DNA from: Hespellia sp.
GTDB lineage: Bacteria > Bacillota > Clostridia > Lachnospirales > Lachnospiraceae
Reading direction: 5' to 3'
DNA: 34,172 bases
NCBI GenBank assembly: GCA_028689735.1
Contig: JAQVCP010000030.1
Location: 1-34,172 of the forward strand
Below, piece by piece: positions 1 to 5,560 of this stretch; the stretch's first letter is position 1, and the number at the start of each line of letters is the position of its first letter. The position numbers and the translations under genes were made by a program. Under the pieces are notes generated by a model. It was given only the letters and a program-made list of their open reading frames with translations, was not told the origin of the DNA and ran no database searches.

Positions 1-617
1 GCAGTGATATTCAGACAAGGCTGGATTGCGGAGAGGTGACTCTGAAAATGTCGGCGGATTACCCGTCCAATGGAAGTATTCATGTGGGCGTGCATCCGTC
101 GAAATCAGGCTCGTACTTTAAGGTCGCCCTTAGGAAACCAGGTTTTTCCCGGGAATTCCAGATTAAGGTGAATGGAGAAGCTGCGGCGTATACCTTTGAG
201 AAGGGATACATTTATCTGGAGCGCAGCTGGCAGGACGGAGACCAGATTGAGCTGGAACTGGATGTGAGCTATCGTTTTGTGCGCTGCAATCCGATGGTTG
301 CAGATAATATCGGTAAAGTCTCTCTAATGAAGGGGCCATGGGTGTATTGTCTGGAAGAGGCAGACAATGGCAGACATCTGGCTTCTATCATGATTGATAC
401 GGAGAAAGAAGCAGAAGAAGTTGTGGATAAAGAGCTGTTTCACGGTACGATGTGTGCAAAACTTTATGGAAAACGTATCGCTTATCCAGAGCAGGAAGCA
501 GGTCTGTATATGGAAGAAAAGCCTTCTTATGTGGAGGACACTTTGAAAGCGATACCTTATTGCTGCTGGAATAACCGCGGCAGGGGCGAGATGCTGGTGT
601 GGATGAGAGAGCAGTAG
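1..617 (+). CDS. GH127 glycosidase (beta-L-arabinofuranosidase family), C-terminal part
   Basis: The reading frame is open from base 3 to the TAG at 615-617, so only the last ~205 residues are present and the start lies outside the window. The segment around VADNIGKVSLMKGPWVYCLEEAD is the characteristic C-terminal beta-sandwich signature of the GH127 / DUF1680 family (HypBA1-like beta-L-arabinofuranosidases), and the preceding KPGFSREFQIKVNGE region also fits the beta domains. Family members remove terminal arabinofuranose from plant glycans. The catalytic barrel with its zinc-bound cysteine site is upstream and cannot be checked. No signal peptide can be judged. The last nine bases of the gene belong to a 59-bp direct repeat found again 1.1 kb downstream. 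Family assignment is firm; substrate is inferred. Confidence 0.85.
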   Translation, partial: SDIQTRLDCGEVTLKMSADYPSNGSIHVGVHPSKSGSYFKVALRKPGFSREFQIKVNGEAAAYTFEKGYIYLERSWQDGDQIELELDVSYRFVRCNPMVADNIGKVSLMKGPWVYCLEEADNGRHLASIMIDTEKEAEEVVDKELFHGTMCAKLYGKRIAYPEQEAGLYMEEKPSYVEDTLKAIPYCCWNNRGRGEMLVWMREQ

Positions 618-667
618 GAATTGTGGTTTGAAAGAGTGAACGTCCACTTTATGTGTTACAAATAGAA
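609..667 (+). repeat. 59-bp direct repeat, copy 1
   Basis: Exact 59-base match to 1725-1783 (offset 1116). This copy starts inside the GH127 gene (last codons GAG CAG TAG) and runs 50 bases past its stop. It holds an imperfect palindrome around AGTGAACGTCCACT. Together with copy 2 it brackets the toxin-antitoxin module. Confidence 0.95.
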
Positions 668-724
668 AAAATAATAGGATTCCCAAAAGTGGTTTACACG
701 CAGAGTATAGTATGCTATGATATC

Positions 725-761
725 GGCACCAGAGTTCATTCAACTTTGGTGTCGATTTTTT
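725..761 (+). terminator. Intrinsic terminator after the GH127 gene
   Basis: A 12-bp stem (725-736 with 742-753, two G-U pairs) and a 5-base loop are followed by a run of six T. It would stop transcription coming from the GH127 gene. Confidence 0.8.
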
Positions 762-966
762 GGTATAACACACAAAATGGTTGTTGTTTGCCAAATATGC
801 AAGTGAAGATCCAGTGGACCTTTATCTTGTTCGGGTCGAGTCTGACCATAGTTTCCAAAATGAATAGTAAGATGAAAGAAGATGATTTTATTGATTGTAT
901 TGAAACAGATGTAATTATTATAAATTAGGATACAATAAATTGAGTGATATAACAAGAAATTTTCTA
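762..966. other. AT-rich gap without a recognisable gene
   Basis: About 200 bases between the terminator and the toxin promoter. Short open frames exist on both strands but have no ribosome site or recognisable protein. I see nothing functional here. Confidence 0.5.
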
Positions 967-996
967 TTGACGAATAAGGGATATATCCCTTATAAT
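967..996 (+). promoter_or_regulatory. Promoter and autoregulatory operator of the toxin-antitoxin operon
   Basis: TTGACG (967-972), an 18-base spacer and a perfect TATAAT (991-996). A perfect 20-bp palindrome, ATAAGGGATATATCCCTTAT (974-993), fills the spacer and enters the -10 box. This is the usual position for an antitoxin operator in RelBE/HigBA-type operons, so binding of the antitoxin or the complex would block RNA polymerase. The predicted start of transcription (~1003) excludes the in-frame ATG at 1001 and supports translation from 1025. Confidence 0.85.
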
Positions 997-1024
997 GTAA
1001 ATGGAAGTTTCAAGAAAGGAAAAA

Positions 1025-1384
1025 ATGAGCTTTCATATAGATTTTTATAAAGATAGGGATGGAACATGTCCAGTTGAAAAATTTCTTGATTCCATGAACA
1101 GTAAAATACGAGTAAAAATATTGCGAATGATTTTGCTTTTAGAAGAAAATGGGAACGAACTTAGAGAGCCGTACTCAAAATATCTTGCAGATAATATTTT
1201 TGAACTTAGAATAAAGCTGGGAACAGATATTGTTCGAATACTATATTTTTTTGAAGCTGGAGAACGAATCGTGTTAATAAATGGGTTTGTAAAAAAAACG
1301 AGAAAAACGCCCCAAAAAGAGATTGAAAAAGCAAGAAAGTATCGAGATCGTTATTTGTCAGAAGGGAAGTGTCGAGATGAATGA
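1025..1384 (+). CDS. HigB/RelE-type toxin (phage Gp49-like family)
   Basis: A 119-residue basic protein of the Gp49-like / HigB family (PF05973). The cues are the FYKDRDGTCPVEKFL start, the central ELRIKLGTDIVRILYFF strand region and the VLINGFVKKTRKTPQKEIEKA segment, where family members carry the basic residues used in ribosome-dependent mRNA cleavage. The role as an mRNA interferase is known for the family and inferred here. Start ATG 1025 has AAAGGA just upstream; an earlier ATG at 1001 precedes the predicted transcription start. The toxin comes first and overlaps the antitoxin gene by 8 bases, the usual order for HigBA. The AT-rich composition differs from the GH127 gene and, with the flanking repeat, suggests acquisition. 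Confidence 0.88.
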   Translation: MSFHIDFYKDRDGTCPVEKFLDSMNSKIRVKILRMILLLEENGNELREPYSKYLADNIFELRIKLGTDIVRILYFFEAGERIVLINGFVKKTRKTPQKEIEKARKYRDRYLSEGKCRDE

Positions 1385-1667
1385 TTTTAGAGAATATCTT
1401 AAGAATCAGTTGGAGGATCCGGTATTCAAAAAAGAGTGGGACAATTCTGAAGCGGAATATAATTTGATAAAGGCTATGGTGGAAACACGAAAAGAAAAGC
1501 ATTTAACTCAAAAGGAGCTTGCAAAACGAACTGGAATTGATCAGTCAGACATCAGTAAGATTGAAACAGGAAATGCAAATCCGGCTTTATCCACATTGAA
1601 GAGATTGGCGGATGGGATGGATATGGTTCTGAAACTTGAGCTGGTTCCCAAAAAAAAGAAGCATTAA
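1377..1667 (+). CDS. HigA-type antitoxin, XRE-family helix-turn-helix protein
   Basis: A 96-residue protein with a Cro/C1-type HTH (PF01381) around residues 40-90: LTQKELAKRTGIDQSDISKIE followed by NPALSTLKRLADGM. The N-terminal ~38 residues probably contact the toxin. It would neutralise the upstream toxin and repress the shared promoter through the 20-bp palindrome at 974-993. ATG 1377 was chosen because it overlaps the toxin stop by 8 bases and has a GAAGGGAAG ribosome site in the toxin tail; an alternative upstream start would add 18 residues lying inside the toxin gene. The protein ends in a lysine-rich tail. Confidence 0.88.
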   Translation: MNDFREYLKNQLEDPVFKKEWDNSEAEYNLIKAMVETRKEKHLTQKELAKRTGIDQSDISKIETGNANPALSTLKRLADGMDMVLKLELVPKKKKH

Positions 1668-1724
1668 ATGGACTTGAATAAAGGATTCTTTAATTTATAC
1701 TGGGTGAACAAGTGATGAAAACCC

Positions 1725-1783
1725 GAGCAGTAGGAATTGTGGTTTGAAAGAGTGAACGTCCACTTTATGTGTTACAAATAGAA
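1725..1783 (+). repeat. 59-bp direct repeat, copy 2
   Basis: Exact copy of 609-667, including nine bases equal to the end of the GH127 coding sequence although no GH127 gene lies here. It sits 57 bases after the antitoxin stop and marks the right edge of the repeat-bounded segment. Confidence 0.95.
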
Positions 1784-1831
1784 TAGGAGAAATAGATTTG
1801 GTAAAATGCCAGAGGAAAAGTGAAATTTAAC

Positions 1832-1860
1832 TTGACCTCACCACTCCACAGCCGTATACT
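1832..1860 (+). promoter_or_regulatory. Strong promoter for a short transcript
   Basis: TTGACC (1832-1837), a 17-base spacer and TATACT (1855-1860). Predicted transcription start is about 1867, only ~80 bases ahead of a strong terminator. Confidence 0.7.
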
Positions 1861-1866
1861 AAAAAT

Positions 1867-1945
1867 AACTTAAAAAGTCCACTGACGTAAGTGGCATGGT
1901 ATTGCAAGGGAGCACCTCATTTTTTGATGAGCGTGCTCTCTTTTT
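1867..1945 (+). ncRNA. Candidate ~80-nt small RNA or attenuated leader
   Basis: The stretch runs from a near-consensus promoter to an intrinsic terminator. It holds hairpin 1 (CCACT/AGTGG around 1879-1894) and the terminator hairpin (arms 1910-1920 and 1927-1938, one bulged C, then a T tract). No known riboswitch or small-RNA family was recognised. Either it is a free small RNA, or it is the attenuated leader of the truncated gene at 2077. Confidence 0.4.
1908..1945 (+). terminator. Strong intrinsic terminator
   Basis: GAGCAC-CTCAT pairs with ATGAG-C-GTGCTC (one bulge), flanked by further G-C/G-U closure and followed by TTTTT at 1941-1945. Confidence 0.8.
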
Positions 1946-2076
1946 CTGTGCATTTACAAGGTGGATAGAAAAAGCAGACATTCGATTTAAACTTGTTTGA
2001 AATTTCATGGATGTGTGTGATAAACCTGCCACTCAAAGTATTTGAGGAGGCGCTATATGATATAGGGAGGAGCACT

Positions 2077-2781
2077 ATGGACAGCTTAGCACAAAGATGT
2101 ACAACAGTTCTGGAATCTACGGAGGCAAGGGCAGGACTTGCAGCAAGACTGCTCGCCAAACATGAAGTCAGAACATTGGCTATCATCGGCCCGGGAGTGG
2201 TTGGGAAAATCTGTCTGGCATCGTACATGAAAATGTTTGTCAGTATTGATAAAATTTATTTAAAAGGAAGTACGGTGCATTCGAAGACGGCACGCCGTAT
2301 GAAAAAGTTCATTGAAGCGAATTACCCTCAGGTAAAACAGGTGGTAATCTGCGCAACATTAAAAGAAGCTGTGGAAAATGCGGACATTGTGAGTGAATCT
2401 GCTTCCATCAAGATGAAGGAGTATCCAAGATACAAGAAAGAATGGTTCAAACCGGGAGTACTGATTATCTCATCAGGAACATTTTATATGGAGCGGGCAG
2501 AGCTCCTGGACATCACAAAGGTACTGGATAATTATGAAATGTATGAAGAATACGCCCAAGAGGATGAGTCGTTCATTCGGAAGGACAAAAAAGGGCGCCA
2601 TGAAGCAACCGGCTGTCTGGGAGAGGACCTTGTATATATGATGCAGGAAGGTGTCTTAAAGCGGGAGAGTGTGCTGAGCCTGGGAGAAATCATTCTTGGA
2701 AAATGCAGGGGGCGTACATCAGAAGATGAGTTGATTGTGGTTGCGCTGGGAGGACTTGCCCTGGAGATTGTGTTAGCGTAA
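2077..2781 (+). CDS. Ornithine cyclodeaminase / mu-crystallin family protein, truncated
   Basis: The 234-residue product is mostly the NAD(P)-binding half of the ornithine cyclodeaminase family (PF02423). Residues 11-43 read ...STEARAGLAARLLAKHEVRTLAIIGPGVVG, matching the region before and at the Rossmann glycine motif (GPGVVG, 38-43). Near the C terminus are GEIILGKCRGRTSEDEL and GGLALE, the family's usual LGDI-x-GK-x-GRTSD and GGMPVED segments. Full-length relatives have ~320-370 residues. Here the N-terminal dimer/substrate domain is missing and the product stops right after the GG motif. ATG 2077 has AGGGAGGAG six bases upstream; the open frame extends to 1993 without adding recognisable family sequence. 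Catalysis is unlikely, and it may be a decaying gene that still has a good ribosome site. Confidence 0.6.
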   Translation: MDSLAQRCTTVLESTEARAGLAARLLAKHEVRTLAIIGPGVVGKICLASYMKMFVSIDKIYLKGSTVHSKTARRMKKFIEANYPQVKQVVICATLKEAVENADIVSESASIKMKEYPRYKKEWFKPGVLIISSGTFYMERAELLDITKVLDNYEMYEEYAQEDESFIRKDKKGRHEATGCLGEDLVYMMQEGVLKRESVLSLGEIILGKCRGRTSEDELIVVALGGLALEIVLA

Positions 2782-2788
2782 AAAGTGG

Positions 2789-2816
2789 TTACGCACCTCT
2801 GAATCTGTGGTATACT
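2789..2816 (+). promoter_or_regulatory. Extended -10 promoter and hairpin-rich leader of mtnN
   Basis: TG-G-TATACT (2808-2816) is an extended -10 element; the -35 (TTACGC, 2789-2794) is weak. The ~110-base leader can form GATGGCA/TGCCATC (2823-2844) and a CACAC/GTGTG hairpin near 2866-2887. It matches no riboswitch I know. Confidence 0.5.
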
Positions 2817-2932
2817 ATACGCGATGGCAATGAGCAGTGCCATCAGTTGACTGATAGAATGAGGAACACACGGAAGTGTGCGTGTGTCGACAATTGTATG
2901 TACAGGAAAATCACAATTTGGAGGAAATACAC

Positions 2933-3625
2933 ATGATAGGAATTATCGGGGCTATGGAGGAAGAAGTTGCCCAGTTGAAAAAAAATATGTTTGTCAAAGA
3001 GACAGTGGAGCTTGCTGGAATGACCTTTTGCCAGGGAGACCTGGAGGGCAGAGCGGCAGTCATCGTCAGAAGCGGAATCGGAAAAGTCAATGCGGCAATC
3101 TGTGCACAGATTTTGATTGATACATTTCATGCGAAAGTGTTGATTAATACCGGAGTTGCCGGATCCCTTGATGCAGATATCGACATCGGGGACATGGTCA
3201 TCTCTTCCGATGCTGTTTATCATGATATGGACACGACGATATTTGGAGATGAGCTGGGGCAGGTACCGAGAATGGATACACTTTCATTCCCGGCAGACCG
3301 GGGGCTGATTGAGAAGGCAAAGGCAGCCAATGAGGAAATGAATCCGGACATCAATACTTTTGTGGGAAGGATTGCCAGCGGAGATCAATTCGTCTCATCT
3401 CACGAGATGAAAGAGCGGATTGCATCGCATTTTCATGCGCTTTGTGCAGAGATGGAGGGCGCGGCAATTGCCCATGTGGCTTATGTAAATGATATTTCGT
3501 GCGTCATCATTCGAGCGATTTCGGACAAAGCAGACAACAGCGCGACCATGGATTATGGTACCTTTGAAAAGAAGGCAATTGAACACTCCGTAAGGCTTGT
3601 CACTGCACTTCTTCCGCGGATTTAA
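2933..3625 (+). CDS. mtnN: 5'-methylthioadenosine / S-adenosylhomocysteine nucleosidase
   Basis: A 230-residue cytoplasmic enzyme of the MtnN/Pfs family (PF01048) that cleaves adenine from methylthioadenosine, S-adenosylhomocysteine and 5'-deoxyadenosine, for methionine salvage and removal of SAM by-products. It starts with IGIIGAMEEEV, placing the conserved acidic residue at E11. It has NTGVAGSL in the middle, the nucleoside-binding EMEGAAIAHV (E175) and the catalytic Asp in RAISDKAD (D198). Its length equals the family norm. ATG 2933 is preceded by GGAGG at 2920-2924 (8-base spacing); an upstream in-frame start would add 19 atypical residues. It seems to be transcribed alone from the extended -10 promoter. 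Confidence 0.95.
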   Translation: MIGIIGAMEEEVAQLKKNMFVKETVELAGMTFCQGDLEGRAAVIVRSGIGKVNAAICAQILIDTFHAKVLINTGVAGSLDADIDIGDMVISSDAVYHDMDTTIFGDELGQVPRMDTLSFPADRGLIEKAKAANEEMNPDINTFVGRIASGDQFVSSHEMKERIASHFHALCAEMEGAAIAHVAYVNDISCVIIRAISDKADNSATMDYGTFEKKAIEHSVRLVTALLPRI

Positions 3626-3836
3626 TGATAGACAGGACTTTTCCTAATGAATAAAAAAGAGAAAGAAACAAATAAAATAAGAAATATAATTGTTTCTACA
3701 AAACTAAATATGGAATACCTTTAGAACTACAGATTCGCTGATTTTCGACAGAGCATGTCGGAATAAGGAGAACGATTATAAGAGCCTCTATGCTTTTTCT
3801 AAGTTATAATGAAAGAAAAAGCAGGAGGTTTCTTTT

Positions 3837-4634
3837 ATGTTAGATGTAATCGTAACAACAAATATTGTATATTATCTTATGGCAGCTGTGGGGGTGATTG
3901 GTGTTATAGCAAAGCTTGTCAGCCATGTCACCTTAAAATCTCTGGTTCGCGCATCCAGCAATATGTCAAAAAGTACACACAGACTGATAAAGCTGATTCG
4001 CAGCAAATACGATCATGCGAGTATGATTCACGATACTGTTGAGAATGTAGATGCATTTGTAGAAAAGTTTATTTACGAATACCGGACCTTTGGGTTCAAG
4101 ATACATACCTGGCGGCAGCTGGAGGAGCAAAGCATTATATTTGCAGGTGTGCTTGCAGCCATTGGGGCAGTCAGTAATTACATTACGTATGAATTCGGAG
4201 ATGCGACCTATCGTTACATCGGAATCGGACTGGCAGAAATGATTCTGCTCTTTGTCCTGATGCACATGACGGATGAGGACTATAAGATTGATGTGATGAA
4301 GGCTTATATCGTGGATTATCTGGAAAATGTCTGTGCCCCCCGCTACCGCAAAATGCATATGGCAGAGGGCGAACGGCTCAGTGTCATCGGTGAGGAAGAG
4401 AATGCACCTGTGAAAAAATCCGCCTTGAAAGAGGCAGTGCTCACTTCAGCAAAGCCGGAGAAGCTCAAGATAAAGCGTGTGGAACCTAAGGTGGTAAAGC
4501 CCAAGGAAATAAAAACAAAGGAAATGGAACAGGAATATCGGAAGGAATTGGAACCGGAGCCGGAGAAGCGTGCAGATGAACCGAGTATGCGGGAGGATGC
4601 AATCCGGCAGATACTTGAGGAGTTTTTGGCTTGA
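3837..4634 (+). CDS. Unknown membrane protein with a charged C-terminal tail
   Basis: I do not recognise this 265-residue protein. Three hydrophobic segments are visible (about residues 5-28, 98-116 and 124-143). Between the first two is a soluble stretch of ~70 residues with the look of an amphipathic or coiled region. The final ~80 residues are low complexity and rich in Lys, Glu and Pro (KPEKLKIKRVEPKVVKPKE...), ending in a short helix. The start ATG 3837 has AGGAGG at 3823-3828, and a TATAAT lies at 3805-3810 with no good -35. It is followed by a terminator at 4809 and seems monocistronic. An inverted pair TTCGACA/TGTCGGA sits ~75 bases upstream. Confidence 0.75.
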   Translation: MLDVIVTTNIVYYLMAAVGVIGVIAKLVSHVTLKSLVRASSNMSKSTHRLIKLIRSKYDHASMIHDTVENVDAFVEKFIYEYRTFGFKIHTWRQLEEQSIIFAGVLAAIGAVSNYITYEFGDATYRYIGIGLAEMILLFVLMHMTDEDYKIDVMKAYIVDYLENVCAPRYRKMHMAEGERLSVIGEEENAPVKKSALKEAVLTSAKPEKLKIKRVEPKVVKPKEIKTKEMEQEYRKELEPEPEKRADEPSMREDAIRQILEEFLA

Positions 4635-5028
4635 GAAAGTATGAAACGGTTACTGAAATGGTTCAGCCTGAGAAAGCTCTGGGAAACTTACAAGAAAACT
4701 TGTTGCAATGTGGAAAGTCTATATTTATAATGAAGGAGAAGAACAACTACAGGAAGAAAAGGAACCACAAGAGAGCATAGATGAATAAAGGAACAGGACA
4801 AATTATTTAAAGGTCGTTTGCATTGCAGACGACCTTTCTTCAACATAAAAAAAAATAGCTTTTACATGCAACACTAAGACCTTTTTTTGACTCTAATAGA
4901 TATACAATAATAGCTGAACAACATTTTTGGACGTTACCAACGAGCGTTCGCAGTAATTTTGCCAAGGCATAATTGAACATGGGTGAGGCGGATGTAAGAA
5001 TCCGGTTTACAGGAGAGGGGGAACACGG
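4635..5028 (+). other. Intergenic stretch with possible mini-ORFs and sigma-gene leader
   Basis: After the membrane protein gene, 4651-4788 can encode two overlapping mini-peptides (29 and 26 codons; the second, 4708-4788, reads MWKVYIYNEGEEQLQEEKEP). They lack good ribosome sites and may be remnants. Beyond the terminator at 4809-4840, 4860-5010 is AT-rich and must hold the sigma-gene promoter. A TGAACA followed by CGTT (4913-4935) recalls ECF-type promoters, but the spacing is short and I do not call it. Confidence 0.35.
4809..4840 (+). terminator. Intrinsic terminator
   Basis: A 13-bp stem (4809-4821 with 4825-4837, one G-U) and a 3-base loop ATT; the 3' arm ends in TTTCTT. Confidence 0.8.
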
Positions 5029-5559
5029 ATGCATACGTGTGAGAAAAATACTGGTGATGAGCTGGTTAAGCGGGCGAGAGGCGGAGATACAAAAGCATTT
5101 GCCAAATTGTACGAAGGAATCTATGTGGATTTGTATCGTTTCGCATTTTATATGATGCGCAATGCACATGATGCAGAAGATGTAGTGAGCGAGGCAGTGA
5201 TTTCTGCTTTTGAGCACATCTCCAATTTGAAGAAAGCCAGTGCTTTTCGGAGCTGGATGTTCACAATCGTGAGCAACGGGTGCAAGAAGCGGCTGCTTTC
5301 AAAAGAATGCAGCCAGGTGGAGCTTAAGGAGACAGACCTTAGTGCAGAATTGAATCTGGAGGAAGAACATGATGTACATAAGGCGCTGTGGAGCCTGACG
5401 CAGGAGGAGCGGATGATTGTGCTGATGCTGGTACTGGGTGGATACAACAGCCGGGAAGTAGGAGAAATTCTGGAAATGAATCCGATTACTGTGCGGTCAA
5501 AGCAGAAGCGAGCCTTGGAAAAGATGAGGTTATTATTAGGAGAGGAAGGAGGAGTCTGA
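5029..5559 (+). CDS. ECF-type RNA polymerase sigma factor
   Basis: A 176-residue sigma-70 family protein with only regions 2 and 4, typical of extracytoplasmic-function sigma factors. Region 2 covers about residues 22-88, with the helix HDAEDVVSEAVISAFEHI at 47-64 and FRSWMFTIVSNGCKK after it. Region 4 covers about 116-168, with LTQEERMIVLMLVLGGYNSREVGEIL and the DNA-reading helix NPITVRSKQKRALEKM. ATG 5029 has AGGAGAGGGG upstream (8-base gap). The gene ends one base before the start of the beta-propeller gene, whose ribosome site lies in this reading frame, so the two are translationally coupled. That arrangement is typical of a sigma factor with its anti-sigma partner. Confidence 0.9.
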   Translation: MHTCEKNTGDELVKRARGGDTKAFAKLYEGIYVDLYRFAFYMMRNAHDAEDVVSEAVISAFEHISNLKKASAFRSWMFTIVSNGCKKRLLSKECSQVELKETDLSAELNLEEEHDVHKALWSLTQEERMIVLMLVLGGYNSREVGEILEMNPITVRSKQKRALEKMRLLLGEEGGV

Positions 5560-5560
5560 T

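Noticed and set aside
324-794. Long minus-strand frame opposite the GH127 gene
   Set aside because: It mirrors the codons of the real gene, has no ribosome site and encodes an unlikely protein; the same applies to the other antisense frames across 14856-15161, 21590-22108 and 31210-31791.
2823-2932. Possible SAM/SAH riboswitch before mtnN
   Set aside because: The leader has hairpins, but none of the conserved cores of SAM or SAH riboswitches could be found.
4708-4788. 26-codon frame MWKVYIYNEGEEQLQ...
   Set aside because: No ribosome site and overlapping another mini-frame; kept only as a note in the intergenic entry.
4913-4935. ECF-type autoregulatory promoter (TGAACA ... CGTT) before the sigma gene
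   Set aside because: The spacing is several bases shorter than known ECF promoters, so it is not called.
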